DNA of 64,000 nt from JAWXBA01 sp048499805 (GTDB taxonomy: Bacteria > Gemmatimonadota > Gemmatimonadetes > Gemmatimonadales > GWC2-71-9). Both the position numbers and the translations under genes were made by a program. Below are positions 8,930 to 17,788 of this stretch, one piece after another. Under the pieces are notes generated by a model that was not told where the DNA came from, ran no database searches, and saw nothing but the letters and a program-made list of their open reading frames with translations. The stretch spans positions 51,288 to 115,287 of the forward strand of contig JASNZF010000008.1 of assembly GCA_048499805.1 (NCBI GenBank). Reading direction: 5' to 3'. How positions within the stretch are numbered: position 1 is the first letter of the stretch; each line of letters starts with the position of its first letter.

Positions 8930-10732
8930 ATGCCCACATCCACCCACCATCGCCTCCTTTTTCCGGTCCTGTGCTGCCTGGTCGTTACCCCGGCTGCGGG
9001 GCAGGCGGGAATCCCCGATGTCCCGACCCGGCAGGTGGGGATTGCCGGGGAAGGGTACGTCCTGCCGGCTTCCGAAGTCCTGGGGGCGACCACGAGCGAA
9101 CTCCGGGAGCTGGTGGAGCGCTACGGTACCGATCGCCAGACGCTGCAGCGCCGTTGGCATGTGGAATACTCGCCCCAGCGCCGGGCCAGGCTGTCGGAGT
9201 TCCTGGCGGGCTGGCAGGGCCAGCTCCGCCAGCTGGACTTCACAGGGCTCAGCCAGCAGGGCCGGATCGATTACGTCCTCCTCCGGACGCGCCTGGAGTA
9301 CGAGCAGCAGCTGCTCCGCCGCGAGGCCAAGGAGTGGTCCGAGGTGAGTCCCCTCGTCCCCTTCGCCGGGACGATCATTGACCTGATGGAGGCCCGGCGC
9401 CGGATGGAGCCGGTGAACCCATCGGCGGTGGCCCAGGCACTGACCGACTTGGCCCTCCTGGTCGACTCGACCCGCAAGCGCGCCGACTCCGTCGGGAAGA
9501 CTCCTCCGATCATCGCCTACCGCGCCGCCAGCGCGATCCGGAGCCTCCAGGGCACTCTCGGGCAGTGGTACCGCTACTACGCCGGGTACGACCCCCTCTT
9601 TACCTGGTGGGCGGCCCAGCCCTACAAGCGGGTGGACGCCGCCATGACGGCCTACCACAAGTTGGTCCGGGAGAAGCTCGCCGGCATCAAGCCGAACGAG
9701 GAGGAGCCGATCATCGGCAACCCCATCGGCCGAGCGGCGCTGCTGGAGGACCTGGCGGCCGAGCTCATCCCGTACACCCCCGAGGAGCTCATCGCCATCG
9801 GGGAACGGGAGTTCGCCGTGCTCGAGGCGGAGATGTTGAAGGCCTCGCGGGAGATGGGGTTCGGCGACGACTGGAAAGCCGCCCTGGAGCGGGTCAAGAC
9901 CTTGCATGTCGCTCCAGGTGAACAAACCGAAGTGGTTCGTGCGCTGGCGTTTGAGGCCATCGACTTCATCGAGAGCAGGAACCTCGTCACGATCCCGCCA
10001 CTGGCCCGGGACGACTGGCGGATTGAGATGCTGTCGCCCGAGGCCCAGCGGGTGTCGCCGTTCTTCCTGGGGGGGGATGTCATCCAGGTGGCGTTCCCGA
10101 CCGACAGCATGGCCCATGAGGACAAGCTCATGAGCATGCGGGGAAACAACATCCACTTCAGCCGGGCCACGGTCCACCATGAGCTGATCCCGGGGCACCA
10201 CCTCCAGGGGTACATGACCGCCCGGTACAACCCCCATCGGCGGGCGTTCAGCACCCCATTCTGGACCGAGGGGTGGGCGCTCTGGTGGGAGATGCTGCTT
10301 TGGGACCAGGGATTCCCGCGGGGCCCGGAGGACCGGGTGGGGATGCTATTCTGGCGGATGCACCGGGCGGCGCGGATCATCTTCTCCCTCAAGTTCCACC
10401 TGGGGGAATGGACCCCCCAGCAGTCGATCGACTTCCTGGTGGACCGGGTCGGTCACGAGCGGGCCAACGCCACCGCGGAGGTCCGCCGGAGCTTCCTGGG
10501 CACCTATTCGCCGCTCTACCAGGTGGCCTACATGATGGGGGGGCTGCAGTTCCGGGCGCTGCACGAGGAGCTGGTGGGCTCCGGTCGCATGACCAATCAA
10601 GCATTCCACGACCAGATCCTGAAGGGCGGGGGGATGCCGGTGGAGATGGTCCGGGCGATGCTGCTGGGCACGGCGCTGACCCCCGATTACCGCTCCCAGT
10701 GGCGGTACCTGGGAGACCCGCTGGGGAGGTGA
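8930..10732 (+). CDS. DUF885 family metallopeptidase, exported
   Basis: The product has 600 residues when started at the ATG at 8930, which follows GCGAGGACG and gives a clean signal peptide (basic start, core LLFPVLCCLVVTP, cleavage near AAGQA). A start at 8855 is in frame but overlaps the upstream terminator hairpin and would bury the signal. The DUF885 hallmarks are present: the zinc-binding HHELIPGHHLQ segment and the downstream FWTEGWALWWE segment, which together resemble a gluzincin active site. Family members are thought to be peptidases, often lipoproteins or periplasmic; the substrate is unknown. It is the last + strand gene before the dif-like site and appears monocistronic. Confidence 0.85.
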   Translation: MPTSTHHRLLFPVLCCLVVTPAAGQAGIPDVPTRQVGIAGEGYVLPASEVLGATTSELRELVERYGTDRQTLQRRWHVEYSPQRRARLSEFLAGWQGQLRQLDFTGLSQQGRIDYVLLRTRLEYEQQLLRREAKEWSEVSPLVPFAGTIIDLMEARRRMEPVNPSAVAQALTDLALLVDSTRKRADSVGKTPPIIAYRAASAIRSLQGTLGQWYRYYAGYDPLFTWWAAQPYKRVDAAMTAYHKLVREKLAGIKPNEEEPIIGNPIGRAALLEDLAAELIPYTPEELIAIGEREFAVLEAEMLKASREMGFGDDWKAALERVKTLHVAPGEQTEVVRALAFEAIDFIESRNLVTIPPLARDDWRIEMLSPEAQRVSPFFLGGDVIQVAFPTDSMAHEDKLMSMRGNNIHFSRATVHHELIPGHHLQGYMTARYNPHRRAFSTPFWTEGWALWWEMLLWDQGFPRGPEDRVGMLFWRMHRAARIIFSLKFHLGEWTPQQSIDFLVDRVGHERANATAEVRRSFLGTYSPLYQVAYMMGGLQFRALHEELVGSGRMTNQAFHDQILKGGGMPVEMVRAMLLGTALTPDYRSQWRYLGDPLGR

Positions 10733-11143
10733 GAAACCACTTCAGGCTCCTCCGGGACTCCCTCGAATCCACTTGAACGGGGTACCCGGGGGCAGCTTCA
10801 GCCGCCGGCAGGAGCGCTGGCGGTGCCCGAGGAGGGCCTTGGAGTCGGGTGGGGATCCAGGCACGGTAGCGATCAGGTGGCGGTCGTGGCTCCGGCTGAG
10901 GGCGATCGGGGCCTGACCTCGATTGGTGCCGGGTGGAATGGGGCATTTCTTGGGGTGACTTCTAGTACGTATAAGATGTATTATGTTAAGTTGCTAGGTG
11001 GATAAGTGTGGGTAACCCGGTCTCCCAGGTGGGAAACCACGAGGCGTGCCCCGCACCAGCATCATCTTGGAATGGGTTAAACAGTTGGGGTACAATCAGT
11101 TGCCCCATCGAAGCAAGGCCATGTCCTCGTGCGGGCCTTTCCG
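10733..11143. other. Gene-free convergent intergenic region around dif
   Basis: This 411 bp stretch separates the last + strand gene from the convergent dapF. The only small open frame (10823-11005) has no ribosome binding site or recognisable product and runs through the dif-like site. A short AT-rich patch at about 10960-11005 stands out from the GC-rich surroundings. A weak hairpin near 11087-11106 (GGGG/CCCC plus a three-pair inner stem) could end dapF transcripts but has no T tract. No tRNA or other RNA gene was seen. Confidence 0.7.
10964..10991 (+). other. dif: dif-like XerC/XerD recombination site
   Basis: The 28 bp match the classic dif layout of two 11 bp arms around a 6 bp centre. 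The XerC-side arm is AGTACGTATAA (10964-10974), the centre is GATGTA, and the XerD-side arm is TTATGTTAAGT (10981-10991). Against Escherichia coli dif the XerD arm matches at 10 of 11 positions and the XerC arm at 8 of 11. The site sits alone in a gene-free region exactly where gene orientation switches from + to -, as expected at a terminus. A XerD-like recombinase gene lies at 29644-30549. Confidence 0.85.
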
Positions 11144-11965
11144 CTACGCCAATGTCCCCTCGAAGACCAGGCGACCTTCCCCACAGAGCCAGACATCCCG
11201 GCATTGGTCGTCTTCGATCCGTCCAGCCACCGAGAGGATCGAGCCGCCACTGGTCCGCACCTGCAGCGGCAGCTCCGCCAGCCCGGCCGACGCCAGGGCG
11301 AAGACGGAGCAGATCGTCCCCGTACCGCACGCCCAGGTCTCCCCCTCGACCCCGCGCTCATAGGTCCGGATCCCCCAGGACGCCTCCGGGTGCCCGGCCA
11401 GCGGGCCCACGAAGTTCACGTTGGTCCCCGCCGGGGCGAACCGGGGATCGTGCCGCAACTCGCGCCCCCGGCCATCCACATCGACCCCGTCGAGGTCCTG
11501 GACGAGCACCGTCAGGTGCGGGACCCCGATATCCCCGATCCAGGCCCGGCCGGACTCTCCCGGCTGGAAGTCAAGCCCGACCCCGGGAGGCACCGGGAAG
11601 TCGGGAAACCGGAGCTCCGCCATGTGTCCGGGGCCGACGCAGCGGGTCTGCAGGTCCCCGGCGTCGGTCCGAAGGATCATCGCGCCCTCCGGGGCCAACC
11701 CGATCCGGGCCGCGAGCCGCGTGGCGCAGAGCGACCCGTTCCCGCACAGTGCCGCCCGGCCCCCGTCGGCATTGAAGTAGTGCATCCGGACGGTGGCGGG
11801 CCCCGCCTCCTCCAGGATGATCAGGCCGTCCGCGCCGACCCCGAAGCGCCGGTGGCACGCCGAGGCGATCCGGTCGGCCGGCCATTCGGACGGCGGCGAG
11901 ACCCGGCCGTCGAGGAAGACGAAGTCGTTGCCGGATCCGGTCATCTTGAAGAACGGTGTCCCCAT
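11144..11965 (-). CDS. dapF: Diaminopimelate epimerase
   Basis: DapF interconverts LL- and meso-diaminopimelate in lysine and peptidoglycan synthesis in the cytoplasm. The 273-residue protein carries both halves of the two-cysteine active site: ALCGNGS with Cys74 and WACGTG with Cys213. It also has the N-terminal FFKMTGSGNDF signature. The ATG at 11965 is preceded by GGAGG at good spacing and overlaps the previous stop as TGATG, so longer upstream in-frame starts are unlikely. It is the last gene of the long envelope operon that begins with kdsB and faces the dif region. Confidence 0.95.
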   Translation of the reverse strand: MGTPFFKMTGSGNDFVFLDGRVSPPSEWPADRIASACHRRFGVGADGLIILEEAGPATVRMHYFNADGGRAALCGNGSLCATRLAARIGLAPEGAMILRTDAGDLQTRCVGPGHMAELRFPDFPVPPGVGLDFQPGESGRAWIGDIGVPHLTVLVQDLDGVDVDGRGRELRHDPRFAPAGTNVNFVGPLAGHPEASWGIRTYERGVEGETWACGTGTICSVFALASAGLAELPLQVRTSGGSILSVAGRIEDDQCRDVWLCGEGRLVFEGTLA

Positions 11966-12687
11966 CAGAGCCTCCCCAGGAGTTGCCGGATCCGGAGCCA
12001 CCAGACGCGCCACACCGCCTCACGGACGATCCGCTTGGTCATCTTGCTCTGCCCCGCCACCCGGTCGACGAAGACGATCGGCACCTCCTCGAGGGTGAAT
12101 CCCAGCTTGTAGGCCCGGAAGCTCATCTCGATCTGGAAGACATACCCGTCCGACTTGACCCGGTCGAGCGGAATCCGTTCCAGCACCCGGCGGTGGAAGC
12201 ACTTGAACCCACCGGTCGCATCGGTCAGCGGGAGCCCGGTGATCCAGCGGACATAGATGTTGGCGCCATACGAGAGGAGCAGCCGGGACATCGGCCAGTT
12301 GATGACGTTGACGCCGGTCTTGTAGCGCGAGCCGAGGGCCACGTCGCTCCGTTCCGTGGCATGGATCAGGTCGAGGAGGTACTTGGGGTCGTGGGAGCGG
12401 TCGGCGTCCATCTCGAAGATCCGGGAGTACTCGCGCTCCAGCGCCCAGCGGAAGCCGGCCACGTAGGCCCGCCCCAGCCCCTCCTTCCGCGCCCGGTGCA
12501 GCACATGCACCCGCCCCGGGTGCGCGTCCGCGAGGCCGTCGGCGATCTGGCCGGTGCCGTCCGGGGAGTTGTCATCGACCACCAGGACCTGGATCCGGGG
12601 ATCCTGGGACAGGATCAGCGGCACGATGTCCGCCAGGTTGCGGCTCTCGTTGTAGGTGGGCAGCACCACAAGGAACTGGTCAGGCAA
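11965..12687 (-). CDS. Polyprenol monophosphomannose synthase-like glycosyltransferase (GT2)
   Basis: The 240-residue protein is a dolichol/polyprenol-phosphate mannosyltransferase-type GT2. It has VVLPTYNESRNL at the N-terminus, VDDNSPDGTG for nucleotide-sugar binding, and MDADRSHDP as the metal-binding acidic motif. Unlike the GT2 at 17789, no C-terminal transmembrane pair is present, so it resembles bacterial Ppm1/DPM1 catalytic subunits. It would charge a polyprenyl phosphate with a sugar, giving a donor for membrane glycosyltransferases. It overlaps the upstream YfhO gene by 8 nt and dapF by 1 nt. The sugar is inferred from family only. Confidence 0.85.
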   Translation of the reverse strand: MPDQFLVVLPTYNESRNLADIVPLILSQDPRIQVLVVDDNSPDGTGQIADGLADAHPGRVHVLHRARKEGLGRAYVAGFRWALEREYSRIFEMDADRSHDPKYLLDLIHATERSDVALGSRYKTGVNVINWPMSRLLLSYGANIYVRWITGLPLTDATGGFKCFHRRVLERIPLDRVKSDGYVFQIEMSFRAYKLGFTLEEVPIVFVDRVAGQSKMTKRIVREAVWRVWWLRIRQLLGRL

Positions 12688-15052
12688 CGGACGTCTCCCG
12701 CCGGCGTTCGCGCGCTGCCGGCACCACGATCAACAGCAGGGTGGCGAGGGAGGCGGCAAGGCTGATCCCCTTGAACCGGGCATGGTGGCGCGACACATAC
12801 CGGAACTCCACCTCCCTGGCACCCGGCGGGAGCTGGACGCTGAGCACCGCGTTCTGGGCCCGGTGCACCGGCACGGGCTGCCCGTCCACCGTGGCCGTCC
12901 AGTCCGGATACCAGTTCTCGGCGACCACCAGGTAGGTCGTACGGGCGTCACGGCCCTCCAGCGCCACTGCGATCCGGCCCGGTTCCCAGGCGGCCACGCT
13001 GGCGCTGGCGGTCGGGGGCGCCGGGATGGTGTCCCCGATCGGCTCGATCTGGAGCGACGCCGTGTCCGGAAACAGCGCCACCTCGGTCACCGGGAAGCGC
13101 GGATCCGCCGCGGTCGCCGCCAGCTCCGCCTCGGCCAGCTTCAGGGCCCCGGACATGATCCGCACGTAGGCCGGCGGCGAGTCGGCCTCGTAGATATAGC
13201 CCTCCCCACCAAGCACCGTCGGTTCGGGTCCGAGCACCTGCCGGAACCCCGGGATCTCCTGGGGCTGGTTGAGGAGGAGGAACCGCACGCCATACAGGTC
13301 CCAGAGACCCGGATTCACCTGGTTGGACCAGTCGTTCTTGCCGCCAAGGAGCTCGTCGAAGGTCCGCAGCTCATTGCCATGGTACCCGAGGAGCGTCGGG
13401 ATCCGGTACGCCATCAGCCAACTGGGCGGGTACACCCCGAGCCCGCTATACCGGCCTCCGGGCTGCCACACCCGGTATGGCATGGGCGCTTCCTGCATCC
13501 GACGGGTCAGGGCGTCCCCGCCGTAGAGGACCCCAGCCGGGGGCTTGTACGCGACGAACTCGCGATCGATGCTCCAGGCATCGCCGACGAGGAGGACGGT
13601 CGAGGCCACCACCGCCAGCGCTCCCCCGAGGCGACGCGCCTGGATGGCCCAGAGGATCCCCCCGACCGCAGCCGCGACCACGAGCAGCCGCAATGCCCCG
13701 AGCCGCAGGGCATCGGCGTTGGCCATGGCCGCGGGGAGCCGCTCGGGGCTGGCCAGCGACTCGGCCACCGCCTGGAGCACGCCCACGAGGCCCAGCAGGC
13801 CGAGAAGCCCGAGGCTGCCCGCGGCGACCAGGATCCGCCGCGATGTGACCTGCCCGCGGAGGACCCGATCGAGCCCCAGTCCCGCCATGGTGCAGGCGAC
13901 AAAGGCGGGAAGGAAGAAGGCCATCCCGGCCGCCCGGACGCTCTTCATGAACGGCATCACCTCGTACCACACCCGGTAGAACGGCGTGTAGGCCGCGAAC
14001 GCGACCAGGAGGAACAGGGCGCCGATCCCCGCCAGCGCCAGGAGCACCCGGCGCCGATCGCCCGGCCCCCAGGCCAGGATGGCCAGGATGACGACCCCTG
14101 CCCCGAGGTACTCGGTGTGCATCTTGAACGGATTCTGGCCCCAGTAGGACTGGAGCACGCCGTTGAACTGGGGCAGGACCGTGGTGAACAGCTCCAGGGG
14201 AGGCATCGACCAGGCCGTGGCATACTCCCACCCGCGGCTGGGGCCTTCCAGCGACCTGGGCGACCACGGGATGTACTCGTAGAACGGGAAGACCTGGACC
14301 CCCGAGATCAGGAGCCCGAGGAAGACGGCGCCGCTCGCGCTGAGCAGGGCCACTGGCCAGCGCACCGCCGGGTGGCGTTCCGGGTGGAGGAACAGGAGGT
14401 AGAGCGTCCAGAGCCCGGCCGCCACGAACAGGTAGTACATCATCTGGAAGTGGGGTGAGATCAACCCGAGACCGGCCACGGCGGCGACGATGCCGTAGCC
14501 GCTCTTCCGGTCATCCCGGATGGCGCGCCACAGCCCGAGGAACATCAGCGGCGCGAGGGCGGTGACCATCATCTTGCCGTCGTGCCCCGGGCTGACCATC
14601 GAGGCCATGATCCCGGTCAGCTCGTACGCCACCCCCGCCCCGAGCGCGGCGCCCCAGGCCCCCCCGAGCGCCAGGACGAAGCGATGCATGAACCAGCCGG
14701 CCAGCACCAGGTGGATGAAGATCTGGAAGTTCATCGCGGCCTGCACCGGCATGATCCAGCGCAGCATCGCGGTGGGATAGAAGATCTCGCCGTGTCCTGC
14801 CGCGACGAACGGGAGCCCGCCGAAGAGGAACGGGTTCCACTGCGGCACCGCCCCGGTGCGCTTGAACTCCTCCGCGCCAAAGAGCCGGAAGCCGTAGCCG
14901 GCGATGAACTGGTCGTCGCCGATCAGGAACTGGCCGGTCAGCATCGGCCAGCAGATGGTCAGGGCGGCGGCGATGAACACGAGCCAGGCAATCCAGTTGC
15001 CATGGCGTGGTGTCCAGGGATCCAGCGGGCCTGCAGCGTCAGCCTGTGGCAC
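12680..15052 (-). CDS. YfhO-family multipass membrane protein
   Basis: The protein has about 790 residues with roughly a dozen transmembrane helices and a C-terminal soluble part ending in a membrane return. It fits the bacterial YfhO family, whose members are GT-C-like membrane proteins linked to glycosylation of lipoteichoic acid or surface glycans. A GT-C-type acidic segment (IGDDQF) follows the first helix. The C-terminal WYPDWTATVDGQPVPV segment is typical of YfhO proteins. The GTG at 15052 (GGAG about 8 nt upstream) is preferred over the TTG at 15082, which has no ribosome binding site and would overlap the upstream gene more. Its neighbours include a polyprenol-phosphate glycosyltransferase that could supply its donor. 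Confidence 0.8.
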   Translation of the reverse strand: MPQADAAGPLDPWTPRHGNWIAWLVFIAAALTICWPMLTGQFLIGDDQFIAGYGFRLFGAEEFKRTGAVPQWNPFLFGGLPFVAAGHGEIFYPTAMLRWIMPVQAAMNFQIFIHLVLAGWFMHRFVLALGGAWGAALGAGVAYELTGIMASMVSPGHDGKMMVTALAPLMFLGLWRAIRDDRKSGYGIVAAVAGLGLISPHFQMMYYLFVAAGLWTLYLLFLHPERHPAVRWPVALLSASGAVFLGLLISGVQVFPFYEYIPWSPRSLEGPSRGWEYATAWSMPPLELFTTVLPQFNGVLQSYWGQNPFKMHTEYLGAGVVILAILAWGPGDRRRVLLALAGIGALFLLVAFAAYTPFYRVWYEVMPFMKSVRAAGMAFFLPAFVACTMAGLGLDRVLRGQVTSRRILVAAGSLGLLGLLGLVGVLQAVAESLASPERLPAAMANADALRLGALRLLVVAAAVGGILWAIQARRLGGALAVVASTVLLVGDAWSIDREFVAYKPPAGVLYGGDALTRRMQEAPMPYRVWQPGGRYSGLGVYPPSWLMAYRIPTLLGYHGNELRTFDELLGGKNDWSNQVNPGLWDLYGVRFLLLNQPQEIPGFRQVLGPEPTVLGGEGYIYEADSPPAYVRIMSGALKLAEAELAATAADPRFPVTEVALFPDTASLQIEPIGDTIPAPPTASASVAAWEPGRIAVALEGRDARTTYLVVAENWYPDWTATVDGQPVPVHRAQNAVLSVQLPPGAREVEFRYVSRHHARFKGISLAASLATLLLIVVPAARERRRETSVA

Positions 15053-15944
15053 GCGGGGCGCTCCGAAGCCAGGAGTAGACAAACGGGGTGGCGGCCAGGA
15101 GTTCGGCCGCGGTGAGCACGACCCGGGAGCCCAGGGTCAGGGCCAGGGCCGGCCCGGCGCCCAGCAGGGGGGCGAGGAGGGCCACCAGAATTCCCTCACG
15201 AACCACGATTCCTCCAGGGGCAAACACAGCCAGCAATCCCACGGTATAGGCCAGCGCAAAACCACCCGTCGCCACCGCCCACGAGAGCCCGTCGGGTGAG
15301 CCGAGCCCACGGGCGAGGGCCCAGAGCGACGCCCCGTAGCCCAGCCACCCCGCGACCGAGAAGGCGCCGGCCCCGACCAGCGCGGGAAGCGGCAAGGGGC
15401 GCAACCCGTCGATCCGGGGAATCCGGCGACTCACCGCCGCGATCACCGCCGGGGAGGTGAAGGCCAGCAGCACGGTTGCCGCGATGATGGCGACGGCGGC
15501 GACCCGCCACCCCGTACCGGACGCCGGCAACGTCATCCCTGCCACCCCGATCGCGGTCGCCAGGCCGAGGGCCTGGACCACCACCGCGGCGGCGGACGCC
15601 GCCCAGGCGGGAACCCCCTTCCGGGTGGCGAGGACGATCATCCCCGCAATGCTCCACACCTTGCCCGGGAGGTACCGCCCCAGATTCGCGAGGAACCAGA
15701 TCTCGGCAAGGTCCCTGCCCCCGAGCCGCTGGCCCCACCCCGCCAGGGTAAGCCGCCAGGACTGGATCAGGAGCCCGAAGGTCGCGATGGCGAGCCCCCC
15801 CGCCAGCGCCACCCAGCCTGGGGCGATGGTGATCTGCAACCCGGCCGACCGGAAGCTCGACCACTGCGCGGCCAGCGTCCCTCCCACGAACCAGACCAGC
15901 AGGACCACCAGGAGCACCTGCCCCGTCCAGCGCCACCACTTCAC
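15039..15944 (-). CDS. LPG-synthase-TM / AglD-type membrane protein (flippase-like)
   Basis: The 301-residue multipass protein begins VKWWRWTGQVLLVVLLVW and carries the lysylphosphatidylglycerol-synthase transmembrane domain pattern (formerly UPF0104). Visible motifs include WRLTLAG, FLANLGRYLPGKVW and FAPGGIVVREG. Such stand-alone domains sit in glycan clusters and are proposed lipid or glycolipid translocation factors; that role is inference. The GTG at 15944 overlaps the methyltransferase stop as GTGA, which fixes the start. A much longer upstream frame exists but is only the shadow of the methyltransferase. Confidence 0.85.
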   Translation of the reverse strand: MKWWRWTGQVLLVVLLVWFVGGTLAAQWSSFRSAGLQITIAPGWVALAGGLAIATFGLLIQSWRLTLAGWGQRLGGRDLAEIWFLANLGRYLPGKVWSIAGMIVLATRKGVPAWAASAAAVVVQALGLATAIGVAGMTLPASGTGWRVAAVAIIAATVLLAFTSPAVIAAVSRRIPRIDGLRPLPLPALVGAGAFSVAGWLGYGASLWALARGLGSPDGLSWAVATGGFALAYTVGLLAVFAPGGIVVREGILVALLAPLLGAGPALALTLGSRVVLTAAELLAATPFVYSWLRSAPRATG

Positions 15945-16555
15945 GTGCGCACGAATCGGTAGACGATCGAGCGCGCCAGGAGGGACACCATCGGGATCGG
16001 AGGGTGCAGGTACGTGCCGGCCGTCGCCTCCAGGCGGAAGCCGTTCATCCCGGCCAGTGCGGTCATCGCCTGGCGGGTCCAGCTGTAGATGTGGCCCTGC
16101 CGATCCGGGATCCGGAACAGGTTCCAGACCAGTTCCTTCAGGTGGTAGGGGTTGGGCACCGACAGGACCAGGACCCCGTCGGTCCGCAGGACCCGCCGGA
16201 TCTCGGCCAGGGCGGCGAACGGGTTGGGGACGTGTTCGAGCACCTCGATGCAGAACACGAAGTCGAAGCTGGCGTCGGGAAACGGGAGGCCGAGCGAAAC
16301 GTCGCGGATGACGACCCGGTCGGAGGCGAACTCCGGGGCGATGTCCAGCCCCTGGTAGCGGGTGGAGGCGGGGAGCCAGTCGCTCAGCCCGCCATCCCGG
16401 GCGCCGATGTCGAGCACGGCGCACGACTCGCCCACGCGTGCCAGCCGGCTCGCGGCCCGGAAGCGCATCCGTTCCTCGCCCGAGTGCCGCCAGCGCGCCC
16501 GCTCGCGGTAGTAGTCGGTGAGGCTGTCGGTACCGGGAGTGATTCGTGTGGTCAT
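15941..16555 (-). CDS. Class I SAM-dependent methyltransferase
   Basis: The 204-residue protein has the Rossmann SAM-binding signature VLDIGARDGGLSDWL near residue 67, then the acidic LDIAPEF strand and the post-motif FVFCIEVLEHVPNP typical of UbiE/COQ5-like methyltransferases. The substrate cannot be read from sequence. Its setting among glycosyltransferases and a flippase-like protein suggests methylation of a glycan or lipid-linked intermediate. The ATG at 16555 follows a 74 nt gap after the GT4 gene, the largest gap in this run. Confidence 0.85.
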   Translation of the reverse strand: MTTRITPGTDSLTDYYRERARWRHSGEERMRFRAASRLARVGESCAVLDIGARDGGLSDWLPASTRYQGLDIAPEFASDRVVIRDVSLGLPFPDASFDFVFCIEVLEHVPNPFAALAEIRRVLRTDGVLVLSVPNPYHLKELVWNLFRIPDRQGHIYSWTRQAMTALAGMNGFRLEATAGTYLHPPIPMVSLLARSIVYRFVRT

Positions 16556-16629
16556 GGCTCCGCGGGGCGGCGAGTCGACGTGCGATGAACCCTGAAAAAT
16601 CGCCGCTCAGGGCCGGGATGGCAAGGAAA

Positions 16630-17784
16630 TCAGCGGTGGGCCTCAACGGCCCTGCGATACCAGCCGATGGCCCGCGTTGCCACCGCGGCCGGAGCAAGTT
16701 GCGCCCGCAGCGCCGAGCCGGCGGCCCGCGCGCCGCTCCTCGCCTCCGGATCGTCGAGCAGGCTCGTCATGGCATCGGCAAGCCCGGCTGCGGTTGGCTG
16801 TGCGACCCGGGCTCCCGGGCTGGCTCCGGCGACCTCCACCAAGCCCCCCCCATCCTGGCAGACCACCACCGGCACCCCGGCGATCAAGGCCTCCGCGGCC
16901 GCCAGGCCGTACCCCTCCGCCTGGGCCGGCAGGACGAAGAGGTCGGCGGTCGCGAGGATCGCCGCCACCTCCGGCGCGGCCAGCCGGCCGGTGAACCGCA
17001 CCAGCGCCTCCAGTTCGAGCTTTGCCACCTGTTCCTGGAGCCGGGCGATCTCGGGTCCTGCCCCGACGATGGTGACCGGGACTTCCCGGCCCCGCTGCCG
17101 CAGGTCGGCGGCGGCCTCGATGAGGAGGTGGATGCGCTTCTGCGCGGTCAGCCGTGCGACCGTCACCACGCCCCCTCCTCCCACGCTGGTGGCAAGGCCG
17201 GTGGCCTCGAGCGGCAGGCCCTGCACCGCGTCGGGGGCGACCCGCACCCCGGTGGTTCGCTCTACCTGGCGGGCCAGCGCGGCAGACACGGTGCTGACCA
17301 GGTCGGCGCGTCGGAGTACCCGGGTACCGAGCCGCCGCGCCCAGGGCGAGCGGTCCAGGAGCCTGCCATCCGTGCCGTGGAGGGTGACGACGAGCGGCAA
17401 CTCCGGCGGGGCGGCAAGCCCGGCGGGAAACCACCAGTGGGCGTGCACCACCACTGGGCCGCTCCCACCCTCTGCCTCGACCCTGGCCCCCTTCCGGAGC
17501 GCCCGGACCATGCCACCCATCGCCGCGAGGGCGCGGGGGTCCCGCAGGGCCGCCTCCATCCGCCCGGTGTACGCCAGGTTCTCCCAGGCGGCCGGGGCAT
17601 AGCGGACCCGGCGGACCGGGATGTCGTCGACCCGGTCCTCCCCGCCCTGTCCCGCATCCGAAGGGGCGACCACGCGAACATCGGCTCCCGCCGCCCGAAG
17701 GGCACGCGCCAGGGGGTGCAGGAATCCGCCCGGGAGGTCGCCCGGGTGCCTGGGATAGTTGTGGGTCAGGAAGATGACCCGCAC
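16630..17784 (-). CDS. Glycosyltransferase family 4 (GT-B fold)
   Basis: The 384-residue protein is a retaining GT4-type enzyme. It starts MRVIFLTHNYPRHPGDLPGGF and has an N-terminal acceptor domain with HAHWWFPAGL. The C-terminal donor domain carries VARLTAQKRIHLLIEA and the E-x7-E signature region (AEGYGLAAAEALIAGVPVV). It transfers a sugar from an NDP-sugar to an acceptor, probably an envelope glycan. The GTG at 17784 is 4 nt from the GT2 stop, so the two genes are co-transcribed. Confidence 0.9.
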   Translation of the reverse strand: MRVIFLTHNYPRHPGDLPGGFLHPLARALRAAGADVRVVAPSDAGQGGEDRVDDIPVRRVRYAPAAWENLAYTGRMEAALRDPRALAAMGGMVRALRKGARVEAEGGSGPVVVHAHWWFPAGLAAPPELPLVVTLHGTDGRLLDRSPWARRLGTRVLRRADLVSTVSAALARQVERTTGVRVAPDAVQGLPLEATGLATSVGGGGVVTVARLTAQKRIHLLIEAAADLRQRGREVPVTIVGAGPEIARLQEQVAKLELEALVRFTGRLAAPEVAAILATADLFVLPAQAEGYGLAAAEALIAGVPVVVCQDGGGLVEVAGASPGARVAQPTAAGLADAMTSLLDDPEARSGARAAGSALRAQLAPAAVATRAIGWYRRAVEAHR

Positions 17785-17788
17785 CGGT

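Noticed and set aside
8132..10237. A 701-codon open frame on the - strand opposite the TPR and DUF885 genes
   Set aside because: It is a high-GC antisense shadow: the + strand frames have clear domains, signal peptide and terminator, whereas this one has no recognisable motif. The same holds for the other long antisense frames in the window.
10823..11005. A 60-codon + strand open frame in the dif region
   Set aside because: It begins with GTG, has no ribosome binding site or recognisable product, and runs through the dif-like site.
16590..16612. Hairpin CCCTGA/TCAGGG between the GT4 and methyltransferase genes
   Set aside because: The stem is only 6 bp, the loop is long and no T tract follows on the - strand, so it is not supported as a terminator or attenuator.
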